From contig NZ_JAPVBL010000003.1 in NCBI RefSeq assembly GCF_026967935.1, positions 1 through 64,000 on the forward strand: a stretch of 64,000 nt of DNA. The letters are read 5' to 3'. This document shows, one piece after another, positions 42,854 through 50,582 of this stretch. The first letter of the stretch is position 1; every line of letters begins with the position of its first letter. The notes under the pieces are model-generated. The model made no database searches, was not told the origin of the DNA, and was given only the letters and a program-made list of their open reading frames with translations. A program made the translations under genes and the position numbers. The stretch is from Modestobacter sp. VKM Ac-2982. Lineage in GTDB: Bacteria; Actinomycetota; Actinomycetes; Mycobacteriales; Geodermatophilaceae.

Positions 42854-44203
42854 TCAGGCGGAGGCGCGGCGCTGCAGCAGGTCGGCCTGGTCGGCGGCGG
42901 AGCAGTCGGCGGTGAAGTCGGCCAGCACCCGGCGGAGCGCCACCCCCAGGAGGTCGGCCCGCACGTGCAGCTCGTCCCGGGGCAGCAGCGGCAGCCCGGT
43001 GCTGCCCACACGGGCCAGCAGCACCAGGTCCTCGTCGAGCACCGCGGCTGCGGCCGCCTGGGCCTCGGCGAGGGCCGCGGCGAAGGCGTCGGGGGACGCC
43101 GTGCCGCGGGTCTGCTGCACGAGCACGCAGGTGTGCACCCGGGTCGAGTCGGCGTCCTCGGGCTGCAGCAGCCGGACGACCGTGGTGAGCCGCCCCGTCC
43201 GCAGGTCCTCCTCCCGCCGCACCAGCTGGAACGGGGCCCGGTGGACGGCGATCACCCGCCGACGGCCGGAACGTTCCTCCTGCACGCCGGAGAAGCCGCC
43301 ACGCTCGTACGTCAGCACCGGGACGGCCGGCTCCGACACCTCCGACGCCGGGCGCACCGGGCGACGGGACGTGTCGAGGAAGGCGTCGGCGAGCGCACCG
43401 GCCGATGCGGGGCTGCGCACCGGGGCCAGCCAGCCGGACGCCACCTGCGGGTCGGCGGTCTCCGGGACGGCGAGCAGCTGGTCGCGCGGCTCGGCCGGGG
43501 CGATCCAGACGACGCCGAGGCGCTCGACGACGGCCCACGCGGGGGGATCGGCGTCCAGTGCGCCACCGGCCCGGCGGTGCACCGTCCACGTGCGGCCGAG
43601 CAGCCGGGTCTGCAGGTAGCCGCCCTCGCGGAGCTCGGTGGCCAGGGCGACCGGGTGCCAGGCGTGCTCGAGCGCGGGGTGCAGGTTGTCCAGGACCGGT
43701 CCGTCCGGCGGTGGCAGGTCGGGCACCGGCTCCGGCGAGGGCGGCGCCCCGGTCGTCCGCGGTGGCCGTGCCATCGGCGTGGGGTCGGGGGCCAGCCACA
43801 CCCAGCCGTCCCGTTCCTCGACCGCCCAGGGGGCGGAGAGGTCGGCCCGCGGCGGTGGGGTGCCCACCGGCCCCAGCGACGGGATCTCCACGCAGCGGCC
43901 CTCCGCGTTGAACTGCCAGCCGTGGTAGCTGCACCGCACCCGCCCGTCGACGACGGTGGCGGTGGTCAGCGGCACCAGCCGGTGCGGGCAGCGCGCCGAC
44001 AGCGCGGTCACCTCGGCCCCGGGCCGGGTGCGGAGGACGACGTAGGCCTGCCCGCCCGCGCCCACCTGGAGCGGCGTCGTCCCCACCTCGCTGGAGCGGG
44101 CGACGGGGAACCAGCCGGTGGCGGCCGTCGCCCGCCCACCGGGCCAGGGCGAACCGGTCCGGGAGTCCGGGGTCCTGGAGTTCGTGGTCCTGGAGGAGGC
44201 CAT
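42854..44203 (-). CDS. Rieske [2Fe-2S] oxygenase-like protein
   Basis: A 449-residue protein. The N-terminal Rieske domain ligands are CPH (~72-74) and CSYH (~91-94) in RCPHRLVPLT and RCSYHGWQFN. Downstream DNLHPALEH (~172-180) gives the DxxHxxxxH pattern of the mononuclear iron site, so it looks like a complete terminal oxygenase alpha subunit (KshA/PAO-like) rather than an isolated Rieske protein. No ferredoxin, reductase or beta subunit gene adjoins it. Substrate unknown. It could act on a sterol, aromatic or quaternary amine. Confidence 0.85.
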   Translation of the reverse strand: MASSRTTNSRTPDSRTGSPWPGGRATAATGWFPVARSSEVGTTPLQVGAGGQAYVVLRTRPGAEVTALSARCPHRLVPLTTATVVDGRVRCSYHGWQFNAEGRCVEIPSLGPVGTPPPRADLSAPWAVEERDGWVWLAPDPTPMARPPRTTGAPPSPEPVPDLPPPDGPVLDNLHPALEHAWHPVALATELREGGYLQTRLLGRTWTVHRRAGGALDADPPAWAVVERLGVVWIAPAEPRDQLLAVPETADPQVASGWLAPVRSPASAGALADAFLDTSRRPVRPASEVSEPAVPVLTYERGGFSGVQEERSGRRRVIAVHRAPFQLVRREEDLRTGRLTTVVRLLQPEDADSTRVHTCVLVQQTRGTASPDAFAAALAEAQAAAAAVLDEDLVLLARVGSTGLPLLPRDELHVRADLLGVALRRVLADFTADCSAADQADLLQRRASA

Positions 44204-44319
44204 GCACCCATGGCACCAGCCGGCCGTTTCCCCGGCGTTGCCCCTGCGTGGACTTCAGGCGTCCGCCGAGACCGTTTCGATAACTATCGGGACACCCTGG
44301 CTCCCATTGTGAGCGCCCA

Positions 44320-44331
44320 CACCCTAGGGTG
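44320..44331 (+). promoter_or_regulatory. Possible promoter/operator with TAGGGT -10
   Basis: CACCCTAGGGTG is a 12-bp perfect palindrome containing TAGGGT (44325-44330), a good -10-like hexamer about 40 bases before the DUF485 start codon. No consensus -35 is visible at the right distance. It may serve as promoter, operator or both for the acetate-transport operon. Confidence 0.4.
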
Positions 44332-44371
44332 ACCGCGATCACCCGACAGGCAACACACAGTGAGGTGCCAT

Positions 44372-44746
44372 GTGACGCCACCGAACGAACGCAAGCTGCT
44401 GACCCCGGAGGAGTACCGCCTGGCGCAGAACTCCCCGGAGTTCACCGAGCTGCGTCGCCGGTTCCGCAGCTTCGCCGTCCCGATGACGGTCGCCTTCCTG
44501 GTCTGGTACGCGCTGTTCGTCCTGCTCTCCACGTACGCCGGTGACTTCATGTCCACGGAGGTGTTCGGCAACGTCAACCTCGGGATCCTGCTCGGTCTGG
44601 GGCAGTTCGTGAGCACGTTCCTGATCACCCAGCTCTACGTGCGGCACGCGAGCAAGAACACCGACCCCATCTCCGACGAGATGCGCACCCGCCTCGAGGC
44701 CCACGAGTTCGCCGCCCCCCGGAACGAGGAGACCCCCCGTGGCTGA
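44372..44746 (+). CDS. DUF485 membrane protein (acetate permease partner)
   Basis: A 124-residue protein with two membrane helices (~38-58 and ~70-92) after LRRRFRSFAVPMTVAFLVWYALFVLL, the DUF485 signature. DUF485 genes regularly precede actP sodium/solute symporters, as here, and are thought to assist or form part of the permease. The GTG at 44372 is chosen because GAGG lies about six bases upstream. The last 8 bases overlap actP. Confidence 0.9.
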   Translation: MTPPNERKLLTPEEYRLAQNSPEFTELRRRFRSFAVPMTVAFLVWYALFVLLSTYAGDFMSTEVFGNVNLGILLGLGQFVSTFLITQLYVRHASKNTDPISDEMRTRLEAHEFAAPRNEETPRG

Positions 44747-46352
44747 CGTGTTCGCCGCCGAGAGCGCGACCATCGGCGAGCCGGTGATCAACATCTCGAT
44801 CTTCGGCGCCTTCGTGGTGGTGACGCTGATCATCACCTTCCGGGCCAGCCGGAACAACAAGAGCGCAGCCGACTACTACGCCGCCGGGCGCAACATCACC
44901 GGCACCCAGAACGGCCTGGCCATCGCCGGTGACTACCTGTCGGCGGCCTCGTTCCTGGGCATCGCCGGGGCGATCGCCATCTACGGCTACGACGGCTTCC
45001 TGTACTCGATCGGCTTCCTCGTCGCCTGGCTGGTGGCGCTGCTGCTGGTCGCGGAGCTGATGCGCAACACGGCCCGGTTCACCATGGCCGACGTGCTGGC
45101 CTTCCGGATGCGGCAGGGGCCGGTGCGCACCGCCGCGGCCATCTCCACGCTGTTCGTCTCGCTCTTCTACCTGCTCGCCCAGATGGCCGGGGCCGGCGGT
45201 CTGGTCGCCCTGCTGCTGGGCGTCAGCGGCGCCGCGGCCGAGGCGATCGTCGTGGTCGTCGTCGGTGCGCTGATGATCTTCTACGTGCTGGTCGGCGGCA
45301 TGCGCGGCACCACCTACGTGCAGATGATCAAGGCGACGCTGCTCATCGCCGGCGCCCTGGTCATGACGATCTGGGTGCTCGCCGAGTACGGCTTCAACCT
45401 GTCCTCGCTGCTCGGCGGCGCGGTCGCGTCGGAGGGCCAGCAGGTCCTGGAGCCCGGCGCCCAGTACGGGGTCTCGAACGCCACCCGGCTGGACTTCATC
45501 AGCCTCGCGCTGGCCCTGGTGCTCGGCACCGCCGGCCTGCCGCACGTGCTGATGCGCTTCTACACCGTGCCGACCGCCAAGGACGCGCGGAAGTCCGTCG
45601 TCTGGGCCATCTGGCTGATCGGCGGCTTCTACCTGTTCAGCCTGGTCATCGGCTACGGCGCCGGTGCCCTGGTGGGCTCCGAGACGATCCTCGCCGCACC
45701 CGGCGGGGTCAACGCGGCGGCTCCGCTGCTGGCGTTCGAACTCGGTGGCACGGTGCTGCTGGGCATCATCGCCGGCGTCGCCTTCGCCACGATCCTCGCG
45801 GTCGTCGCCGGCCTGACGATCACCGCGTCGGCGTCCTTCGCCCACGACGTCTACGCCTCGGTGCTCAAGAAGGGCGACGTCGACCCGAACGCGGAGGTCC
45901 GGGTCGCCCGGATCACCGCCGTCGTCATCGGTGCGGTCTCCATCGGCCTGGGCATCCTGGCGCTGCAGGCCGGGATCAACATCGCCTTCCTGGTGGCCCT
46001 GGCCTTCGCGGTGGCGGCCTCGGCCAACCTGCCGACGATCCTCTACACGCTCTTCTGGAAGAACTTCACCACCCAGGGCGCGCTGTGGTCGATCTACGGC
46101 GGGCTGATCGTCTGCATCGGCCTGATCATCTTCTCGCCGGTCGTGTCGGGGTCGGAGACGGCGATGTTCTCCAACTTCGACATCGCGTGGTTCCCGCTGC
46201 GGAACCCGGGCCTGGTCTCCATCCCGCTGTCGTTCTTCCTCGGCTGGCTGGGCACGAAGGTCTCCAAGGAGAAGCCGGACGTCGACAAGTACGCCGAGCT
46301 CGAGGTCCGGTCGCTCACCGGCATCGGCGCCGAGAAGGCCGTTGCTCACTGA
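44739..46352 (+). CDS. actP: Cation/acetate symporter
   Basis: A 537-residue sodium:solute symporter with ~13 helices. Typical ActP segments are ADYYAAGRNITGTQNGLAIAGDYLSAASFLGIAGAIAIYG (in pieces: YYAAGR, AGDYLSAASFLG), FYLLAQMAGAGGLVALLLG, and LPHVLMRFYTVPTAKDARKSVVWA. It imports acetate or other short monocarboxylates with a cation. It is coupled to DUF485 through an 8-base overlap and followed by a terminator. Confidence 0.93.
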   Translation: MADVFAAESATIGEPVINISIFGAFVVVTLIITFRASRNNKSAADYYAAGRNITGTQNGLAIAGDYLSAASFLGIAGAIAIYGYDGFLYSIGFLVAWLVALLLVAELMRNTARFTMADVLAFRMRQGPVRTAAAISTLFVSLFYLLAQMAGAGGLVALLLGVSGAAAEAIVVVVVGALMIFYVLVGGMRGTTYVQMIKATLLIAGALVMTIWVLAEYGFNLSSLLGGAVASEGQQVLEPGAQYGVSNATRLDFISLALALVLGTAGLPHVLMRFYTVPTAKDARKSVVWAIWLIGGFYLFSLVIGYGAGALVGSETILAAPGGVNAAAPLLAFELGGTVLLGIIAGVAFATILAVVAGLTITASASFAHDVYASVLKKGDVDPNAEVRVARITAVVIGAVSIGLGILALQAGINIAFLVALAFAVAASANLPTILYTLFWKNFTTQGALWSIYGGLIVCIGLIIFSPVVSGSETAMFSNFDIAWFPLRNPGLVSIPLSFFLGWLGTKVSKEKPDVDKYAELEVRSLTGIGAEKAVAH

Positions 46353-46379
46353 GGGCCTGAGCTGAGCAGGTCCGCAAGG

Positions 46380-46414
46380 CGCGAGGCGCGTCCCCGGTGG
46401 GGGCGCGCCTCGCG
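46380..46414 (+). terminator. Terminator after actP
   Basis: GCGAGGCGCG plus CCCC (46381-46395) pairs with GGGG and CGCGCCTCGC (to 46413), with one wobble pair and a loop of three to four bases. It ends 16 bases before the convergent small membrane-protein gene. Confidence 0.7.
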
Positions 46415-46429
46415 TCGTCCCCGGGTGCC

Positions 46430-46756
46430 TCAGGCGGCGGCCGGGGCGGTGGCCGGCTCCTCCCGCGCTGCGGCGGGCAGGGCAGCGGGCTCCGGCAGGA
46501 CGGCGTCGACGGCGACCGTCGCGGCGCTGACCGCACCGGCGGCGGAACGGCGCCGGCGGACGACGGAGCGGCTGACCAGCCCGGCCAGCACCACGAGACC
46601 GGCGAGCACGTGCTGCCCGGGGGCGGTGAGGGCGACGGCGATCGCCGCGGCGTAGACCACCGACAGCAGCACCGTGGCGACGGGGAGCCGGCCGGGCAGG
46701 TGCAGGACCGGCAGGTGGGGGAGAGCGAGGTGGGGGGTGGGGACGGGCAGGTGCAC
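46430..46756 (-). CDS. Small hypothetical membrane protein, 108 aa
   Basis: A small protein with an N-terminal His/Pro/Leu-rich stretch (VHLPVPTPHLALPHLPVLHL), two adjacent hydrophobic helices (VATVLLSVVYAAAIAVALTA and VLAGLVVLAGLVS), a basic RSVVRRRR segment and an alanine-rich acidic tail. GGAGG six bases before the GTG at 46756 supports it. I recognise no family. It lies downstream of the manganese catalase gene on the same strand, 134 bases from its stop. Confidence 0.6.
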   Translation of the reverse strand: MHLPVPTPHLALPHLPVLHLPGRLPVATVLLSVVYAAAIAVALTAPGQHVLAGLVVLAGLVSRSVVRRRRSAAGAVSAATVAVDAVLPEPAALPAAAREEPATAPAAA

Positions 46757-46889
46757 GACGTACCTCCAGCGAGTGCTCGGGCGCCCGCCGGGCCGGCGTC
46801 CCGGGTCCGCGGGGGAGCGGAGCCGGGGCGCCGGCACGGCGACGGCGCAGCGGGCGTGCCCCCTGTGGCAGATCACAGGAGGCGACGCG

Positions 46890-47753
46890 TCACTTGAGGG
46901 CGTCCTTGGCCTTCTGGAGAATGCCCTGCATCGGCACCGGCGGGGTGCCGTAGAGGCGCGGGTCGCCCGGGGGCAGGATCGGGGCGTCGGCGTTCGCCGC
47001 GATCGGCCGGGCGGTCAGCTGGTTGTCGGTGCCGTCCAGCGCCGGCCCGTTGGCCCAGCGGCCGTTGGCGGCGTCGGGGCCGTCGGAGGCGTCGAGGAAC
47101 GCGTAGGCGAACTCCGGCGGCTCCTCGTCCAGCGGGAAGGCCGCCGGCACCGGGATGTTGTCCAGCCCGTCCGCCTTGAGCTCCTCGGCCGCGGCCAGCC
47201 ACTGCATCTGGTGGTAGTGGTCCCGCGCGATGAGGAAGCGGAGGGTGTCCTTGACGCCCTTGTCGTCGGTCATGTTGTAGAGCCGGCTCACCTGCAGCCG
47301 GCCCATCATCTCGGCGGTGGCGTTGTAGTGGAAGTCGGCCATCAGGTTGCCGCTGGCGGTCACGTACCCGCCGCTCCACGGGAGGCCCATGCTGTCGCGG
47401 TAGTAGGCACCGCCGCCGTTGACGATGGCGTGCTGCGGGTTGGACTGGCCGTAGGCGGCAGCGCTCTCCTTCGAGTGGTCGGCCGAGTCGGGCTTGAGCG
47501 GCTGGTGGTCCAGCAGCCGGTCGATCAGCGTCACCAGGATCTCGACGTGCGCCAGCTCCTCGGTGCCGATGGCCAGCAGCATGTCCTTGTACTTGCCGGG
47601 CAGGCGGCAGTTCCAGCCCTGCAGCAGGTACTGGGTGGCGACGGTCATCTCGCCCCACTGGCCACCGAGCACCTCCTGGAGCCGGCGGGCGTAGTTCGCG
47701 TCGGGGCCGTCGGGCTTGGCCTCGTACTGCAGGGCGTGGGTGTGCGTGAACAC
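46890..47753 (-). CDS. Manganese catalase family protein
   Basis: A 287-residue ferritin-like di-metal protein. Candidate ligands are in GQWGEMTVATQYLLQGWN, GTEELAHVEILVTLID (ExxH), ATAEMMGRLQVSRLY and LIARDHYHQMQWL. The C terminus (DNQLTARPIAANADAPILPP) matches manganese catalases. It disproportionates hydrogen peroxide without heme. In several residues near the active site it follows the Bacillus CotJC-like branch, where catalytic activity is less certain. GTG start at 47753. Confidence 0.88.
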   Translation of the reverse strand: MFTHTHALQYEAKPDGPDANYARRLQEVLGGQWGEMTVATQYLLQGWNCRLPGKYKDMLLAIGTEELAHVEILVTLIDRLLDHQPLKPDSADHSKESAAAYGQSNPQHAIVNGGGAYYRDSMGLPWSGGYVTASGNLMADFHYNATAEMMGRLQVSRLYNMTDDKGVKDTLRFLIARDHYHQMQWLAAAEELKADGLDNIPVPAAFPLDEEPPEFAYAFLDASDGPDAANGRWANGPALDGTDNQLTARPIAANADAPILPPGDPRLYGTPPVPMQGILQKAKDALK

Positions 47754-47845
47754 GGGCGTTCTCCCTCTGCGTCGGTCGCTGTCGCCGCCCTCGCGGTGAC
47801 AACAGACAGATGCCCCCTCCCGGTGTCACCCCCGTGCCGTCCGCT

Positions 47846-47893
47846 GGCCCGCAGGGGCCGACCTGTCGGCACCCCCGCCGGAGGGGTCCTTCA
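47846..47893. repeat. Interspersed GC-rich element, copy 2 (variant)
   Basis: Begins GGCCCGCAGGGGCC and ends GGAGGGGTCCTTCA, matching the two ends of copy 1 at 37941-37998, but with a different middle that contains a GCCGAC/GTCGGC hairpin. Again the terminal TCA is the minus-strand stop codon, here of the histidine kinase gene. Confidence 0.55.
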
Positions 47894-48604
47894 TCGGTCC
47901 GGCAGGCGCACCACCAGGGTGAACGCGCCGTCGGCACCGCGGGACCACGCGAGCCGCCCGCCGAGCTCCCGGGTCTGCCGCTGCACCGACCACAGGCCCA
48001 GGCCGCTGAGGTCGACAGGCGGGGTCGTCCGGTTCAGGTGCCCCAGCACCTGGTCGGCCGGCACGCCCTGCTGGGTCACGGCGAGGTCCACCCACCCGTC
48101 CCGCTGGTCGACCCGCAGGCGGACGGGCTGGCCGCGGCCGTGCCGGTGGGCGTTCTCCAGCAGGTTGGTCAGGATCCGCTGGACCCGGGCGTCGGCCACG
48201 GTGACCTCGGCGGCGTCCGCGTCCAGCTCCACGTCCAGCTGGTGGTCGGGCAGCCCCGAGGCGCCCACCGAGGCGCGCACCACGTCGACCAGCTGCCGGA
48301 CCCCGCGCCGTTCGGGCGCGCCGCCGGTGGCGTTCGCCGTGCGGAGCATGGAGGAGAGGTGCTGCGCCTGGCTGCGGGCCAGGTCGAGCAGCTCCGGCCG
48401 GCGTTCGTCGTCCTCCAGCCGTTCCAGCGCCGCCTCCAGGGCGGCCAGCGGGCTGCGCATGTCGTGGCACAGCGCCCGCACCAGCGCGTCCCCGGTGCTC
48501 ACCGGCTCAGCGGCCGGGTGGGGCAGGTGGCTGCGCACCACGCGCAGCAGATCGGTGAACAGTCCGGGCAGCGTCGCAGGGTGTGTGTCGGCAGCGAGGG
48601 TCAC
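47891..48604 (-). CDS. Soluble sensor histidine kinase-like protein
   Basis: A 237-residue protein without membrane helix or obvious sensor domain. The HisKA box ALCHDMRSPLAALEAALERL (~47-66) carries the phospho-histidine. An HATPase domain follows with N-box NLLENAHRHG. The G1 box is poor: VTQQGVPAD stands where DxGxG is expected. The G2 region is LSGLGLWSVQ. ATP binding may be weak or altered. GGAGG five bases before GTG 48604 sets the start. It is divergent from the response regulator gene at 48666, its likely partner. Confidence 0.82.
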   Translation of the reverse strand: MTLAADTHPATLPGLFTDLLRVVRSHLPHPAAEPVSTGDALVRALCHDMRSPLAALEAALERLEDDERRPELLDLARSQAQHLSSMLRTANATGGAPERRGVRQLVDVVRASVGASGLPDHQLDVELDADAAEVTVADARVQRILTNLLENAHRHGRGQPVRLRVDQRDGWVDLAVTQQGVPADQVLGHLNRTTPPVDLSGLGLWSVQRQTRELGGRLAWSRGADGAFTLVVRLPDR

Positions 48605-48665
48605 GGGCACCTCCGGGAGAGCGGTCGGTCAGCCACGCCGGGCGCAGCCGATCTGTGGGAGTGAC

Positions 48666-49367
48666 GTGGAGGGACTGGACGTCGGTGCCGCTGCTGAGCA
48701 CCGTCCCCCCGTGGACGTGGTGGTGGTCGACGACCACCCGTTGTTCAGCCGAGGCCTGGAACTGCTGCTGCCGCCGGAGAGCGGAGGCCGGGTGCGGGTC
48801 GTGGGGACGACGGACGACGCCTCGGCCGGCGCGGCGCTGGTGCTCCGGCACAACGCCGACGTGGCCGTCGTGGACCTGCACATGCCGCCCCCCGGGGGCA
48901 CCCGGGCGATCGCGGCGATCCGCCGGGCGCGGCCGATGACCCGGATCGTGGCGCTCTCCGGGCTGGCCGAGGCCGATGCGGCCCTGGAGGCGCTGCGGGC
49001 CGGGGCCAGTGGGTTCCTGCCGAAGACCGCCAGCCCCGAGGCGCTGGTCCGTCCACTGCTCGCCGTCCTCGACGGCTGGTCGGTGATCCCCGAGTCGCTC
49101 CTGCGTCAGCTGCTGGACGACGCCGCGCCCACCGCGGACCAGGGCATCGCCGCCCAGCTGACCGCCGACGACCGCCGGCTCTGGCGGCTGGTGGCCGCGG
49201 GCACCAGCACCGTCGACATCGCCACGACGCTGCACGTCTCCGAGCGCACCGTGAAGCGGCTGGTGGCCAACCTGCTGCGCCAGCTGCGGGTCTCCACCCG
49301 GGTGGAGGCGGCCGCCCTCGCCGGTCGGGTCGGACTCGACTCGACCGGGACGGGGCCGGTGCGCTGA
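48666..49367 (+). CDS. LuxR-family response regulator
   Basis: A 233-residue regulator. The receiver has VVVVDDHPLFSRG, the phosphorylation aspartate in VAVVDLHMPPPGG, VALSG and the lysine in GFLPKTASP. The C-terminal LuxR helix-turn-helix reads LTADDRRLWRLVAAGTSTVDIA then VKRLVANLLRQL. The GTG at 48666 is supported by GGGAG four bases upstream and gives a 15-residue leader before the receiver; GTG 48711 is the alternative. It is divergent from the kinase gene with 61 bases between start codons, so both probably share control elements. Confidence 0.88.
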   Translation: MEGLDVGAAAEHRPPVDVVVVDDHPLFSRGLELLLPPESGGRVRVVGTTDDASAGAALVLRHNADVAVVDLHMPPPGGTRAIAAIRRARPMTRIVALSGLAEADAALEALRAGASGFLPKTASPEALVRPLLAVLDGWSVIPESLLRQLLDDAAPTADQGIAAQLTADDRRLWRLVAAGTSTVDIATTLHVSERTVKRLVANLLRQLRVSTRVEAAALAGRVGLDSTGTGPVR

Positions 49368-49374
49368 GCGCCGG

Positions 49375-49399
49375 GGCGGGGCGGGCATCTCGCCCCGCC
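49375..49399 (+). terminator. Terminator after the LuxR regulator
   Basis: GGCGGGGCG (49375-49383) pairs with CGCCCCGCC (49391-49399) around a 7-base loop, eight bases after the stop codon. Confidence 0.7.
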
Positions 49400-49463
49400 T
49401 ACCCGATCGAGCGCCGGACACCCGCGGACCCTGCAGTTCCGGTTTGCCGCGGCGGGTCGTGGC

Positions 49464-49469
49464 TAGGGT
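49464..49469 (+). promoter_or_regulatory. Leaderless -10 hexamer TAGGGT
   Basis: TAGGGT ends six bases before the ATG at 49476 with no Shine-Dalgarno sequence between them. It is the clearest TANNNT-type leaderless promoter in the window. Confidence 0.6.
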
Positions 49470-49475
49470 CCGCCC

Positions 49476-50582
49476 ATGCCTGCACGGATCGTCCTGCTCG
49501 GGGCCACCGGTCACACCGGTGGCCGTACGGCGGCCGCCCTGGCCGCCCGGGGCGCGCGGCCGGTGCTCGCCGGGCGTGACCCGGCCCGGCTCGCCGCCCT
49601 CGCCGACCGGCTCGGCGGCGTGGCCGGTCCGCTGGAGACCGCAGCCGCCGACGTCACCGACCCGGGGTCGGTGCGCGCACTGCTGGGTGCCGGGGACGTG
49701 CTGGTCACGACGGTCGGGCCGTTCCAGCGGCTGGGGGAGGCCGCCGTCGCCGCGGCCACCGACGCCGGGGCGGTCTACCTGGACTCGACCGGTGAACCGC
49801 CCTTCCTGCGCCGGGTGTTCGAGGAGTTCGGCCTGCGGGCGCAGGCCTCGGGTGCGGTGCTGCTGACCGCCTTCGGCCACGACTACGTGCCCGGGGTGCT
49901 GGCCGGCGCGCTGGCCCTGGCCGAGGCCGGCGACCGGGCGCACCGGCTGGACGTGGGCTACGGCCTGGACGGCGGCGGGGGACAGGGCTTCTCCCGGGGC
50001 ACGCTGGTCTCGCTGATCGGGGTGCTGCTGGAGCCGGGGCACGCCTGGCGCGACGGCCGGCTGGTCGAGGAGCCGGCCGGGGTGCGGGACTGGCGGTTCG
50101 ACGTGGCCGGCCGCACCCGCCGGGGGCTGTCGGTGGGCGGCTCGGAGCACCTGACGCTGCCCGGCCTGTCGCCGTCCCTGCGCGAGATCGGTGTGTACCT
50201 GGCCTGGTTCGGGTCGGCGACGCCGGTCGCCCACCGGCTCGCGCCGCTGGCCCCGTGGCTGGGCCGGGTGCCGGGCGCCACGGCCCGGGCGGAACAGCTC
50301 GCCGACCTGGTCGGGCGCCGGTTCGCCGACGCGCCGACGACCGAGGGGGAGGCCCGCAGCCACGTCGTCGCCGAGGTGCGCGACCGGTCCGGCGAGCGCA
50401 TCGCCCGGGTACGGCTCCGTGGCGGCGACCCCTACGAGATGACGGCGGAGCTGCTGGCCTGGGGCGCGGTCCGGGCCGCGGACGGCGGGGTCCAGGGCGC
50501 CGGCGCCCTCGGCCCGGTGCAGGCCTTCGGGCTCGACGAGCTCACCGCCGGGGCGGCGACCGCCGGGCTGCGGCCGGCGTGA
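49476..50582 (+). CDS. Saccharopine dehydrogenase-like (trans-acting enoyl reductase-type) protein
   Basis: A 368-residue NAD(P)-binding protein with an N-terminal Rossmann motif IVLLGATGHTGGRTAAALAARG and PVLAGRDPARLAALA. VLVTTVGPFQRLGEAAVAAATDAGAVYLDSTGEPPFLRRVFE is typical of the saccharopine-dehydrogenase-like reductase family, which includes mycobacterial trans-acting enoyl reductase (quoted only to name the family region, ~66-110). The substrate is unknown. The stop codon overlaps the start of the MutL-like gene, so the two are co-expressed. Confidence 0.85.
   Translation: MPARIVLLGATGHTGGRTAAALAARGARPVLAGRDPARLAALADRLGGVAGPLETAAADVTDPGSVRALLGAGDVLVTTVGPFQRLGEAAVAAATDAGAVYLDSTGEPPFLRRVFEEFGLRAQASGAVLLTAFGHDYVPGVLAGALALAEAGDRAHRLDVGYGLDGGGGQGFSRGTLVSLIGVLLEPGHAWRDGRLVEEPAGVRDWRFDVAGRTRRGLSVGGSEHLTLPGLSPSLREIGVYLAWFGSATPVAHRLAPLAPWLGRVPGATARAEQLADLVGRRFADAPTTEGEARSHVVAEVRDRSGERIARVRLRGGDPYEMTAELLAWGAVRAADGGVQGAGALGPVQAFGLDELTAGAATAGLRPA

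Noticed and set aside
42854-44203. Rieske protein as a degenerate oxygenase lacking its mononuclear iron site
   Set aside because: On rereading, DNLHPALEH supplies an intact DxxHxxxxH pattern.
44625-46349. 574-codon minus-strand frame opposite actP
   Set aside because: Acidic low-complexity shadow; ActP on the plus strand is unambiguous.
46674-48665. Long in-frame extension upstream of the LuxR regulator
   Set aside because: It crosses the Mn catalase and histidine kinase genes on the opposite strand; the ribosome binding site at 48657-48661 fixes the true start.
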